From assembly GCA_027063645.1 (NCBI GenBank), contig JAMORK010000014.1:47017-111016 (forward strand): a stretch of DNA of 64,000 nucleotides, given 5' to 3'. The notes under the pieces are model-generated. The model saw nothing but the letters and a program-made list of their open reading frames with translations, was not told where the DNA came from and did not search any database. The position numbers were made by a program, and so were the translations under genes. Source of the DNA: Sulfurimonas sp. Lineage in GTDB: Bacteria; Campylobacterota; Campylobacteria; Campylobacterales; Sulfurimonadaceae. Shown piece by piece: positions 8,498 to 16,779 of the stretch. Each line of letters opens with the position of its first letter. The first letter of the stretch is position 1.

Positions 8498-10162
8498 CTA
8501 TGTATCATTCATACCAACAAGCTCACCGCGTTTAAGTTTGGCAATCTTTCCACGAAATTTACGTATATAAAAAGCTTTCTCTTCAAAAGAGATATTTGAT
8601 GCGATATTCACTTTTTTTAATTCTCTCTCATAATACCTTGTCAAAAATATAATAAGTTCTGCATGAAGTGCTTCTTCACTCTTTAAAGCTCGAATACTTT
8701 CATCAACCTCTATAGCCATCAACTCAGGTAAGTTCCTCTCCCCCGCAAGAGCAGCTGCAAACTCTCTGGCATGAAATTGAAGGAGAGAGGGGTCAAGTAC
8801 ATCTAAAATCTGGTTAATCAACTCCGGTGCTTCTAAAACTGTTTTGATTAAAGAGAGCTCCCATGCATCTCTATGAGTATTTTTTTGCATAAGAGGAGCC
8901 ACTTTTTGAGAGGTTGGAGCTAGTTTTACAAGGGATGGGGAAACGCCAAGTCCACCTAAACGCGATGCAAGATAGGTACGATACTCCTCTTGAAGTATGG
9001 GAGAGAGTGTTTTTAAATAGGCCACACCCTCTGCCATACAACTCTCTTTTTCTTTTGGATTAGACAGATCATAAAGGGAGAGCAGTTCATCTAAAACAAA
9101 CTCGATAAAAGCCTGTGGAGCATGAAAGATATCACTTAACTCTTCACTCCGACCATCTTTTACCATATCGGCAGGGTCTAAACCACCCTCAAAAACAACT
9201 ACCCCGCCATTAAATCCACTAGCACTCAGTAGTTTTGAGGCTTTCAGTGCTGCAGCTCGTCCCGCTTTATCTCCATCGTATGCCATTATAACCCGTGGCG
9301 TTCCCTTTCTTAAAAGAGGAAGATGTTCCACTGTTAGGGCTGTTCCAAGTGTTGCTACTGCATTATCAAAACCCGCTTGATGCAACATAATAACATCTAA
9401 ATAACCCTCTGTTATAATTATCTCACTGCGTTTATAGATCGCCTGTTTTGCATGATGGTAGGCATAGAGTAAACGCGATTTATTAAAATAAGCAGTTTCT
9501 GGAGAGTTTACATATTTTGCCTGATGTCCACTAATAGTTCGCCCACCAAACCCTACAATACTCCCATTTGCCGCATGAATAGGAAAAGTAACACGCTCAA
9601 TAAAACGAGCATATGTTTGACGGCGTTCTGGGTTATACCCTACTACACCCATATCTATCGCTTCTTTTATGGGAAACTGCTGAGACTTTATATAGTTAAG
9701 CGTTGCTTGAGAATCTGGAGCATACCCAATACCAAACTTCTCAATAGAACTCTCATAGATACCTCTCTCTCGAACATACTCAAGAGCTGTTTTGTTTTGA
9801 CTTAAAAGAGATTGGTACCACTCATTGAGTTTCTCCATCACTTGTGAGCGTGGTTTGTTATGTTTGTTATCTGTATATGTGAGTGTAAAGTTATAATTTT
9901 GAGCGAGTTTTTCTAAGGCTTCAGGGTAGTTGAGTTTTTCATACTCCATCACAAACTTGACACTATCTCCACCTGCACCACAGCCAAAACAGTGGTATAT
10001 CTGTTTTTGAGGGCTTACAACAAAAGAGGGAGATTTTTCATCGTGAAAAGGGCAAGGGGCTTTAAAATTTCCCCCAGCTTTTTTCAGCTCTATATAGTTT
10101 CCTACAACATCAACAATATCAAGTCGAGCTTTAAGGGCTTCTATGGAGTCTTGTGCAATCAT
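8498..10162 (-). CDS. dnaG: DNA primase
   Basis: Makes RNA primers at the replication fork. The N-terminal CHC2 zinc finger has Cys37, His40, Cys58 and Cys61 (CPFH...CFGC). The TOPRIM domain has the acidic metal ligands Glu252 in TEGYLDVIM and Asp296/Asp298 in YDGDKAGR. The C-terminal region is the helicase-binding part. At 554 residues it is normal for Campylobacterota. It lies 7 bases after the permease gene on the same strand. Confidence 0.96.
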   Translation of the reverse strand: MIAQDSIEALKARLDIVDVVGNYIELKKAGGNFKAPCPFHDEKSPSFVVSPQKQIYHCFGCGAGGDSVKFVMEYEKLNYPEALEKLAQNYNFTLTYTDNKHNKPRSQVMEKLNEWYQSLLSQNKTALEYVRERGIYESSIEKFGIGYAPDSQATLNYIKSQQFPIKEAIDMGVVGYNPERRQTYARFIERVTFPIHAANGSIVGFGGRTISGHQAKYVNSPETAYFNKSRLLYAYHHAKQAIYKRSEIIITEGYLDVIMLHQAGFDNAVATLGTALTVEHLPLLRKGTPRVIMAYDGDKAGRAAALKASKLLSASGFNGGVVVFEGGLDPADMVKDGRSEELSDIFHAPQAFIEFVLDELLSLYDLSNPKEKESCMAEGVAYLKTLSPILQEEYRTYLASRLGGLGVSPSLVKLAPTSQKVAPLMQKNTHRDAWELSLIKTVLEAPELINQILDVLDPSLLQFHAREFAAALAGERNLPELMAIEVDESIRALKSEEALHAELIIFLTRYYERELKKVNIASNISFEEKAFYIRKFRGKIAKLKRGELVGMNDT

Positions 10163-10169
10163 AAAAAGA

Positions 10170-11213
10170 TTATACAGACTCTTTGGTTAAATATCGGTTT
10201 AATACCCCTTTAGTACTATAATAAACTACAAATGCCCATAACAGCATACTAGAAGCTATACTAAAGAGACTTGCCTCCTCTTCTATATGCACTAAATTTT
10301 TTGCACTTACATCTGCTAAAATATAATCTAAACCAAGCCCAAAAAGAATACTTCCAAGTATAATACTCCCAAGATAAATATATAAGGTTCTTATTCCTAA
10401 CATTTTTTTAACAACACCAATCGTTACAGTATTTGTAGCTGGTCCTGCACTTAAAAACACAAATGCGGCTCCGGGACTGACACCTGCTAGTATAAGTCCT
10501 GCTGCAATAGGTAAAGAAGCGGTTGCACACACATACATTGGTACAGCTATAATGATGGCAATAATATAAGAGAGCCAAGAATATTCTAAAAGAATATCAC
10601 TTAAATTCTGTGGAATAAGTGTAGTAATCAATGCACCCAAAACCAAACCAAACAATAAAGGGGAAGCAATATCTTTTAAAAGTGTCTCAAAGGCATATAT
10701 AAAAACTTTTTTAAGAGAAAAACTTTCCTTTTGTGTTGCACTACAGCAACTATCTCCAGAGCAACAACTTGAAGATTCTTGGACAACTTCCTCTCCCTCT
10801 TTTTCTGAATAAATATTACTTAAAATACCTGCAACAATAGAGATAAACATAGAAGTAAGAACTCTATAAAGAGTAAAAACCCAACCAAACATACCATAGG
10901 TTGCTAAGATAGAATCTGCCCCTGTTATGGGTGTAGATATAAGAAAAGAGAGAGTGGCTCCATTGCTTGCCCCACTTTTTTTCATCCCTGCAGCAAGAGG
11001 GATTACACCGCACGAGCATACAGGTAAAGGTATTCCAAAAAGTGTTGCTTTTATCACAGCAAGAGTAGAATTATTTCCTAAATGGTTCTTAATAAGGCTC
11101 TCTGGAACCAATTCGTGTAATACCCCAGCAAACAAAAGACCAAATAAGATATAAGGTGCCATGGCATTACTTAAATCATACAGTGCCTCAAAAAACATTA
11201 CAAAAATTTCCAT
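10170..11213 (-). CDS. ArsP / SO_0444-family metal(loid) efflux permease
   Basis: A polytopic membrane protein of 347 residues in the permease family that includes the organoarsenical exporter ArsP and the SO_0444 Cu/Zn efflux proteins. The key motif PLPVCSCGVIPL carries Cys66 and Cys68 in a membrane segment. A cytosolic loop near residues 148-157 has two Cys pairs (SSSCCSGDSCCS), a likely metal-binding element seen in the SO_0444 group. The second half repeats the fold, with VCATASLPIAAGLI. It is divergent from an ArsR gene with a palindromic operator between them, so it is probably induced by arsenite or a thiophilic metal. Which substrate it exports cannot be read from sequence. Confidence 0.8.
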   Translation of the reverse strand: MEIFVMFFEALYDLSNAMAPYILFGLLFAGVLHELVPESLIKNHLGNNSTLAVIKATLFGIPLPVCSCGVIPLAAGMKKSGASNGATLSFLISTPITGADSILATYGMFGWVFTLYRVLTSMFISIVAGILSNIYSEKEGEEVVQESSSCCSGDSCCSATQKESFSLKKVFIYAFETLLKDIASPLLFGLVLGALITTLIPQNLSDILLEYSWLSYIIAIIIAVPMYVCATASLPIAAGLILAGVSPGAAFVFLSAGPATNTVTIGVVKKMLGIRTLYIYLGSIILGSILFGLGLDYILADVSAKNLVHIEEEASLFSIASSMLLWAFVVYYSTKGVLNRYLTKESV

Positions 11214-11244
11214 TATTAGATCCCTTTTTTTATGCTACAATTTC

Positions 11245-11264
11245 ATATAACGATATTGTTATAT
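11245..11264. promoter_or_regulatory. Putative ArsR operator between divergent permease and arsR
   Basis: ATATAAC and GTTATAT are perfect 7-bp inverted arms around a 6-base centre GATATT. The site lies midway in the 74-bp gap between the permease and arsR starts, where it could cover both promoters. The shape fits the AT-rich 12-2-12-like palindromes bound by ArsR/SmtB repressors. Binding itself is inferred. Confidence 0.6.
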
Positions 11265-11287
11265 AATAACACTTCAAAAGAGGTTAG

Positions 11288-11599
11288 ATGGAAAAACTAG
11301 TTGTTTTAGCAAAAATTTTAAGTGATATAAATAGAGTAAAAATTTTAGCACTTCTCAAACGCGATAAAAACTTATGTGTCTGTGAAATATGTGACACCCT
11401 TGAGCTTTCTCAGCCCTTAGTCTCAAGACATTTAGGACAGATGAAAAAAGCACAGCTCATAGATGTTCACAAAGAGGGAAAATGGAGTATCTACTCTTTA
11501 GTTGATCATAGTATGCTAGAATATCTTCTCCAAGAGATACAAGAGGATCTGCAAAAGATTCCTCCAACGAGACAGTGTTTCTCCAGAAATAAAAGGTAA
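11288..11599 (+). CDS. ArsR-family metal(loid)-responsive repressor
   Basis: A 103-residue winged-helix repressor. The recognition region LELSQPLVSRHLGQMKKAQLI is typical. Cys30, Cys32 and Cys35 in CVCEIC match the three-Cys arsenite site (ELCVCDLC) of classical ArsR in the DNA-binding helix region, so As(III) or Sb(III) is the likely inducer. It is divergent from the permease and 3 bases ahead of a Crp/Fnr regulator gene on the same strand. Confidence 0.87.
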   Translation: MEKLVVLAKILSDINRVKILALLKRDKNLCVCEICDTLELSQPLVSRHLGQMKKAQLIDVHKEGKWSIYSLVDHSMLEYLLQEIQEDLQKIPPTRQCFSRNKR

Positions 11600-11602
11600 A
11601 AA

Positions 11603-12214
11603 ATGCAATTAAGCGAATTTCCATTTTACAAAGAGCTAGAAGAGAACTCCTTAACATTTTTACAAAAGCACTTAAAACCTATAGAGGTTCCGCAGGGGAA
11701 TGTTCTCTTTTTTCAGGGAGAGATTTGCGATAACATCCTGTTTTTAACCCAAGGAAAGGTACGGCTCTACATTCAATCTGAAGATGCAGATGAAATCACT
11801 CTTTATGAATTACATCCAGGAGAACAATGTATTGTCAATACGGCATCTACTATTAGCCAAACAGAAGCAATAGGCTCCGCCCTTACGCTTACACCCATCA
11901 AAGGATACCTCCTTGATGTAAAAAGTGTTAAAGAACTTGCTCACTCCAGCAGTGCCTATCAATCCTTTTTATTTTCTATCTATACCTTACGGATGGGAAC
12001 TTTAGCCCAGCTTGTGAATGATATTAAATTTAAAAAACTTGATGCTAGAGTTTTTGAATGGCTTCTTGCAAAAAACTCCCCTCATATAGAAACAACACAT
12101 GAAAATATTGCCAATGAACTTGGAAGCAGTCGAGTTGTTATAAGTCGAATTCTTAAAGATTTAGAGAAGCAAGGAAAAATTGCACAAACACGGGGTAGTA
12201 TACAGATTCTCTAG
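11603..12214 (+). CDS. Crp/Fnr-family transcriptional regulator
   Basis: 203 residues with an N-terminal cyclic-nucleotide-binding-type beta-roll (about 15-115, VPQGNVLFFQGEICDNILFLTQGKVRLY) and a C-terminal Crp-type helix-turn-helix (about 145-200, HENIANELGSSRVVISRILKDLEKQGKI). It lacks the N-terminal Cys cluster of FNR. The ligand is unknown. The ATG lies 3 bases after the arsR stop, so it is translated from the arsR transcript. Similar Crp-like genes are commonly placed before small DUF2892 membrane proteins, as here. Confidence 0.82.
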   Translation: MQLSEFPFYKELEENSLTFLQKHLKPIEVPQGNVLFFQGEICDNILFLTQGKVRLYIQSEDADEITLYELHPGEQCIVNTASTISQTEAIGSALTLTPIKGYLLDVKSVKELAHSSSAYQSFLFSIYTLRMGTLAQLVNDIKFKKLDARVFEWLLAKNSPHIETTHENIANELGSSRVVISRILKDLEKQGKIAQTRGSIQIL

Positions 12215-12299
12215 CAATGCGATACCTTATGTAACATTAGTCACAGACAAACACTCCCCTTTTTTCATACAATACCAATACAACAAAAAAGGATTTATT

Positions 12300-12488
12300 A
12301 TGTGTTTCAATTTAGGAAAACTTGACAGAACATTAAGAGCAATCGCGGGTATTGCTCTTATAGGCTATGGGCTCATTGCTCCAAATTATATTATTGCAGC
12401 AGTGGGTGCTGTTCCACTTCTAACAGCAGTTTTTGGTTTTTGTCCATTGTATCCCCTTATCAAATTAGATACAGGGTGTAAAAAATAA
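12300..12488 (+). CDS. DUF2892 small membrane protein
   Basis: A 62-residue protein with the DUF2892 pattern: N-terminal MCFNLGKLDRTLRAIAGIALIGYGL, then two hydrophobic helices and a short Cys-containing end (FGFCPLYPL...DTGCKK). The same module is the membrane anchor of E. coli YgaP. The start at 12300 is supported by AAAGGA seven to nine bases upstream, so the open frame before it is not coding. It is the third gene of the arsR operon. Its role is not known. Confidence 0.75.
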   Translation: MCFNLGKLDRTLRAIAGIALIGYGLIAPNYIIAAVGAVPLLTAVFGFCPLYPLIKLDTGCKK

Positions 12489-12492
12489 AAAA

Positions 12493-12521
12493 TTGCTAAT
12501 TAAAAAAGATTCAGGTATAAT
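12493..12521 (+). promoter_or_regulatory. Sigma-70 type promoter of rpsU
   Basis: TTGCTA and TATAAT are separated by 17 bases, about 37 bases before the rpsU ATG. The -10 continues as TATAATTGCAT, an extension also found at the presumed hisF and phnA promoters in this window. Confidence 0.6.
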
Positions 12522-12557
12522 TGCATTTCAAATTTAAAAGAAAGTGGGTGATGTGAT

Positions 12558-12770
12558 ATGCCTGGTATCGTACTACGCCATGATGACAATTTTGATGCAT
12601 CTTATCGTCGTTTCAAAAAGCAGACTGACCGTAACTTAATCGTTACAGAAGCTCGTGCTCGCCGTTTCCATGAAACGGAAACTGAAAAACGTAAGAAATT
12701 CAAAATTGCATCTCGTAAGAAAATGCTTAAACGTCTTTATATGATGAGACGTTACGAATCACGCCTGTAA
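12558..12770 (+). CDS. rpsU: 30S ribosomal protein S21
   Basis: A 70-residue basic protein matching bS21 throughout ([22 protein letters not shown] at the start, [18 protein letters not shown] in the middle and an Arg/Lys-rich helix at the end). It joins the 30S subunit near the anti-Shine-Dalgarno end of 16S rRNA. It is monocistronic, with its own promoter and a GC-richer hairpin directly after the stop. Confidence 0.96.
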   Translation: MPGIVLRHDDNFDASYRRFKKQTDRNLIVTEARARRFHETETEKRKKFKIASRKKMLKRLYMMRRYESRL

Positions 12771-12800
12771 GCGTTAGCCCTCGGGCTGCGTTTATCTTCT
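12771..12800 (+). terminator. Possible terminator of rpsU
   Basis: AGCC and GGCT pair around CTCG right after the rpsU stop, followed by a T-rich TTTATCTTCT. The stem is short, so this is a weak call; the gene from the other side ends at 12818, so it may serve both. Confidence 0.4.
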
Positions 12801-12817
12801 CAAACAAACTTCCTAAC

Positions 12818-13984
12818 TTAAAACTCTATCCCCAAACCAAACAGTAACTGATAATCATTTTTATATGGCTCAATACCATCTGAAGCAACCTGTGGTAAAT
12901 GTGTATAATCCCAAATACCTGTAATATCAAAATCTAACCAATCTAAAAGTTCATTTTCAAGTGCTAACACCATATGATGTTTGTATTGTCCCGATTTTCT
13001 ATCTGTAAATGTCATCTTGTACTGATAGTTTATATCTGTCTTCCCTGAAAGTTCATACTCTAAGCGTGTACTTAATTCTAATGAAAAAGAGGTTGGAGCA
13101 TCATTCTCCCCTGTATTTACCGTAATATATCGCGTATGTATAGCTGCTGGACCACCTGAAACATCCCACTCTAACTCGGGTGTATCTACAATGGTATACC
13201 CAAGACCAGCTCCAAGTGTATACTGGTTTTTAATGTTTTGAAACTTATCTTGATAGTACTCACTAAACACTGGTGTCCAGAAAAAATAACGGCTTATATA
13301 AACATCATACTTTTCATTGATACGATGATCATTGGCTGTCTCTTCCCCATTACTACTAGAGATTCTTCCTAGATAATCCAGACGCAATCTTGTAGTTGCT
13401 GTTCTACGGTTGATATTTGCTTTTACATTATAATCAAACTGCTTTTTATTGCCAGCTCTTAGGTCTAAGTTGACTGTAACTTTCCCTGACCAATACTGTC
13501 TCTCTTTATCACCAGATAAAGCCAAAGAGACTATCTGATTTTTATCAAAAGTGTAGGTATTGTCACCCTGAACAATATGGATTTTCCCATCCTTATAGCG
13601 GATAATTCCTGGAATATTGGCAACACCTTCTATATTGACATCAACGATATGGTAACTTTTGATCTGTTTGATATCTTTAAATTTAAAAGTATATAAGCCT
13701 ATCTCATCACTATCAAACTCAAGCTCATCATTGTACATAGCTTTAATCTCACCCTTAAACCATTCGCCAGATTTCGTTTGTATCCAGTCATATTTTTTTG
13801 GTGTAGGGGAGAGTTTTTCCCAAGACTCTTGTTGCTTAGATGGGGAAAATTTTTTTGCTTTTTCCCGTAGTTGTTCTTCACTCAAGCCAGAGGTATCTTT
13901 CAACAACATAGGTTCAGTAGGTGCACTTTCATCTTGTGCAAAACCTAAACTTACCAAGAAACACAATAATATAAAGTATCTCAT
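12818..13984 (-). CDS. DUF481-family outer-membrane protein
   Basis: 388 residues with a cleavable signal peptide (MRYFILLCFLVSLGFAQ). Residues about 60-160 contain short beta-rich repeats that read like an SH3/LSM-type module (GEWFKGEIKAMYNDELEFDSDE). The C-terminal half is an alternating-pattern beta barrel ending in Phe, as expected for DUF481/YdiY-type outer-membrane proteins. Function is unknown. The ATG follows the dgt stop directly (TAA then ATG), so it is translated with dgt. Confidence 0.72.
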   Translation of the reverse strand: MRYFILLCFLVSLGFAQDESAPTEPMLLKDTSGLSEEQLREKAKKFSPSKQQESWEKLSPTPKKYDWIQTKSGEWFKGEIKAMYNDELEFDSDEIGLYTFKFKDIKQIKSYHIVDVNIEGVANIPGIIRYKDGKIHIVQGDNTYTFDKNQIVSLALSGDKERQYWSGKVTVNLDLRAGNKKQFDYNVKANINRRTATTRLRLDYLGRISSSNGEETANDHRINEKYDVYISRYFFWTPVFSEYYQDKFQNIKNQYTLGAGLGYTIVDTPELEWDVSGGPAAIHTRYITVNTGENDAPTSFSLELSTRLEYELSGKTDINYQYKMTFTDRKSGQYKHHMVLALENELLDWLDFDITGIWDYTHLPQVASDGIEPYKNDYQLLFGLGIEF

Positions 13985-15055
13985 TTAAAGTTTTCCATAC
14001 ATTTCATTGTAAAAGTTGAGTGCATATCTGTCACTCATACTTGCTATATAATCTGCAATCACTCTATGTTTATTTCGTTTTGAGAGTTGCTCGTAGTAAA
14101 AGGCAGGAAGCATCTTCTCCTCCTCCATCAGACCACTATAGAGCCCTTTAATTGCTTGTGTTCCAGCATACATCTTGCGAACAATATTTTTATGTTGGTA
14201 CATCTTTTGATAAAGCAGTTTTTTAAGTTTTTTAATCTTTGTTTCTAAAGACTTGTCAAAACCCACAGGCATATCTATACTTTTATCTTCTATCTTCTCT
14301 TGTGAATACTCAAGCAATGAGTAAACAAGATGATTGATAAGGTGGGAACTAAAACGGTAACGAAACATCTCATCGTTCTCTTCACCAACACCTTCTGCAG
14401 CTACTTTTTCTAAAATCTCCACTGCCAATTCACTTGTCTTAAGATCTTCAAAACTAATAATACCAGAGTTGATACCATCATCAATATCATGACTCATATA
14501 AGCTATCTCATCAGCACGATCTACTATCATCGCTTCTACAGATGGGTGTTTATCGAGATTAAACTGCTGATGAATACTCTCAGGTAAAAAAGATTTATGG
14601 TATGGGTAAGAGTGTTTTAAAATCCCCTCTAGTGTAGCAAAAGTAAGATTTAATCCATCAAAATTTTTATAGCGTTTTTCAAGCTTAGAAACCACTCGAA
14701 AACTTTGAAAATTATGCTCAAAACCATTAGAAAAACCATCTGCTTTTAAACACTCATCTAAAGTATCACCACCCACATGGCCAAAAGGGGTATGCCCTAA
14801 ATCATGTGCAAGGGCAATCGCTTCTGCGAGAGATTCATTGAGTCCAAGTGTAGAGGTGATTGAGCGAGCAATCTGTGAGACCTCTATAGAGTGGGTCAGG
14901 CGTGTACGAAAGAAATCACCCTCATGGTTTAAGAAAACCTGTGTTTTATACTCAAGTTTTCTAAAAGAACCAGAGTGTATGATTCTATCGCGATCACGTG
15001 CATAAGGGTTACGAAAATCCTTATCTATCTTATAAAATCTCTCTTGTGGCTGCAT
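13985..15055 (-). CDS. dgt: Deoxyguanosinetriphosphate triphosphohydrolase-like protein (dGTPase)
   Basis: An HD-superfamily enzyme that cleaves dNTPs to nucleoside and triphosphate. The metal ligands are visible: His55 in RTRLTHSIEV, His84-Asp85 in AHDLGHTPFGH, and a later Asp in VDRADEIAYMSHDIDDG. The N-terminal DRDRIIHSGSFRKLEYKTQVF is the typical family start. At 356 residues it is the short form, as in Campylobacterota. Its ATG overlaps the phnA stop by one base (TAATG), so the two are translationally coupled. Confidence 0.9.
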   Translation of the reverse strand: MQPQERFYKIDKDFRNPYARDRDRIIHSGSFRKLEYKTQVFLNHEGDFFRTRLTHSIEVSQIARSITSTLGLNESLAEAIALAHDLGHTPFGHVGGDTLDECLKADGFSNGFEHNFQSFRVVSKLEKRYKNFDGLNLTFATLEGILKHSYPYHKSFLPESIHQQFNLDKHPSVEAMIVDRADEIAYMSHDIDDGINSGIISFEDLKTSELAVEILEKVAAEGVGEENDEMFRYRFSSHLINHLVYSLLEYSQEKIEDKSIDMPVGFDKSLETKIKKLKKLLYQKMYQHKNIVRKMYAGTQAIKGLYSGLMEEEKMLPAFYYEQLSKRNKHRVIADYIASMSDRYALNFYNEMYGKL

Positions 15056-15585
15056 TAGGCTTTTTTAATAAACTCTGTTTTGAGGTAAATTTTCGTACCA
15101 TTTACACGACCTTCAACATGATCATCCATATCGTTAGGAAGAGTTATACGAGTTACCGTTGTACCACGTTTAGCAGTAAAACCAGCACCCTTAACATCTA
15201 AATCTTTAAGTATCACGATGCTATCTCCTGCATGTAGTTCTACACCGTTTGCATCACGAAAAACAACTTTATTTGCTTCAGCATTGACTGCTTGTTCAGC
15301 AAGTTTAAGCTCATCCTCTTCTAGGTACATCATCTCAATCATATCTTGACGACCAAGTTTATTCCATAATATGTATGAGAGTACTTTTACAGCTGGAACT
15401 TCACTCCACATAGCATCATTGAGACAATTAAAGTGTGTCTCATCAAGTTCACCTGCATCGATTTGAGTTTTACAATTAGCACAAACATAAACGCTCTGCT
15501 CTTCACTACCATCACTTATAGGTAACTCCAAAACACTTACATCTTCGCTAGATCCACATAGTTCACATACTTCACTTCTTGCCAT
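15055..15585 (-). CDS. PhnA/YjdM-type zinc-ribbon protein
   Basis: 176 residues. An N-terminal zinc ribbon has Cys7/Cys10 (CELC) and Cys35/Cys38 (CANC). The C-terminal third is the PhnA SH3-like domain (DANGVELHAGDSIVILKDLDVKG...KRGTTVTRI). Despite the name, PhnA proteins are not needed for phosphonate use and their role is unknown. It has its own -10 element (15612-15617) and is coupled to dgt by TAATG. Confidence 0.83.
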   Translation of the reverse strand: MARSEVCELCGSSEDVSVLELPISDGSEEQSVYVCANCKTQIDAGELDETHFNCLNDAMWSEVPAVKVLSYILWNKLGRQDMIEMMYLEEDELKLAEQAVNAEANKVVFRDANGVELHAGDSIVILKDLDVKGAGFTAKRGTTVTRITLPNDMDDHVEGRVNGTKIYLKTEFIKKA

Positions 15586-15611
15586 TTATCTATCCTTTAT
15601 TTGTTTTTGCA

Positions 15612-15617
15612 ATTATA
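15612..15617 (-). promoter_or_regulatory. -10 element upstream of phnA
   Basis: On the leftward strand ATATAATTGC lies 27-32 bases before the phnA ATG. No good -35 is seen, which is common in Campylobacterota promoters. Confidence 0.45.
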
Positions 15618-15639
15618 TCGCATCTCTCCAAGAAGTCTA

Positions 15640-15858
15640 TTAATCTTCTTGGTGAAACTCAATATCTTGATCTGAAACTTTTTTCTCTTGGACAACTTTG
15701 TCAAAAGCTTTTTTAGCTTTAGCTTCGTTGTAAACCTTACACTCTTCTGGTACTACTGCATTTGGATCTTGTGCAATCTCGTCACACATCGTTCCATTAA
15801 TGCTGAAATTAGCACATCCGCTCAGTAAAAGAGCCATTAGTATTGTTAGTTTTATCAT
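15640..15858 (-). CDS. Small lipoprotein
   Basis: A 72-residue protein with a signal sequence and lipobox (LLLSGCA, Cys at residue 15), followed by a polar mature part with two further Cys and a charged tail (VQEKKVSDQDIEFHQED). The ATG at 15858 overlaps the thyX stop as TAATG, which fixes the start. No family is recognised. Translational coupling to thyX is seen, but a shared function is not implied. Confidence 0.7.
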   Translation of the reverse strand: MIKLTILMALLLSGCANFSINGTMCDEIAQDPNAVVPEECKVYNEAKAKKAFDKVVQEKKVSDQDIEFHQED

Positions 15859-16691
15859 TATTTCTTCTTTATTATGAGATCGAGATATTTTTGTGGTGTT
15901 ACTTGCATCATCTCTTGAGCAAGCCAACGGATCTGAAAAAATGCCGCTCCACTGTCACGCAATGTAAAGTAGTTTTTTAAACTTCTTAGATTAAAGGTTA
16001 CAACCATATCTACTTTGACATTATCGGTGATGATATGCTTAAAAGCATCTCCAACATTACGTTTTTTCTTTCCAGCTTGTAAAGCGCCATAGAGTGCTTC
16101 AGCATCCCCCTCATACTGTTCTATAAAAGGGAGTGAACTTTTTGCTACAGATATGGAGTGAAAATCCTCTACAGCTTGAGATTGAAAATCCAACTTATCA
16201 TACATAGCACCTATCTCTAAGCGATTATAAGCCTCATCACAAGTAACAAACATATCAAACGCCATCACTTTATCGATAAAGAACTCTTTATCTCCCCCAT
16301 GCTTTGAAGCAACAAAGGCATTGATAATTCCACTCATAGTGTAGCGAGTACTTCTTACAGAGATCGCTTGGATACGATGACGTGCATGCTCTTGTAAAAC
16401 GCCACGAGAGGTGCCTCTAATAAGAAAGCTAAGGTTTGCATGCTCTAAGATAGAGTGGTGAAAATAGGTCCATGCAAGATCATCTAAAAGTTTTGAATCT
16501 TCTATAGAGTTGAGTGCATTAACCATCTCTGTATCTGGCAACTGATGCTCTATCTCTTTGACAACACTGTTTTCGCTGTTTTCAAAAGAATCATAGCATG
16601 TACGAGCTGCTGTTTCAGCCACCCCAATCCCTGTATCTTGTAGGAGTACAACCTTAGGTTTTGTATACTTAATGCCGTAGATATCTTCCAT
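15858..16691 (-). CDS. thyX: FAD-dependent thymidylate synthase
   Basis: Makes dTMP from dUMP using methylene-THF and FAD/NADPH. The ThyX signature RHRX7S is present: Arg104-His105-Arg106 and Ser114. At 277 residues it is longer than the about 220-250 of many ThyX proteins, as in other Campylobacterota. The C-terminal NLRSLKNYFTLRDSGAAFFQIRWLA is also typical. No thyA is seen in this window. It heads the thyX-lipoprotein pair, next to the dNTP-related dgt. Confidence 0.93.
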   Translation of the reverse strand: MEDIYGIKYTKPKVVLLQDTGIGVAETAARTCYDSFENSENSVVKEIEHQLPDTEMVNALNSIEDSKLLDDLAWTYFHHSILEHANLSFLIRGTSRGVLQEHARHRIQAISVRSTRYTMSGIINAFVASKHGGDKEFFIDKVMAFDMFVTCDEAYNRLEIGAMYDKLDFQSQAVEDFHSISVAKSSLPFIEQYEGDAEALYGALQAGKKKRNVGDAFKHIITDNVKVDMVVTFNLRSLKNYFTLRDSGAAFFQIRWLAQEMMQVTPQKYLDLIIKKK

Positions 16692-16779
16692 TCGCTTTAT
16701 CCTAAATTTAAGTTTCTTATTTTACCTTGTATAAACTTAGTTACTGTTATAATCAAAAAAATTATCTAAAAGATCTCTT

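Noticed and set aside
15055-15585. Phosphonate metabolism gene
   Set aside because: PhnA proteins are not part of the C-P lyase pathway and no phn genes are near.
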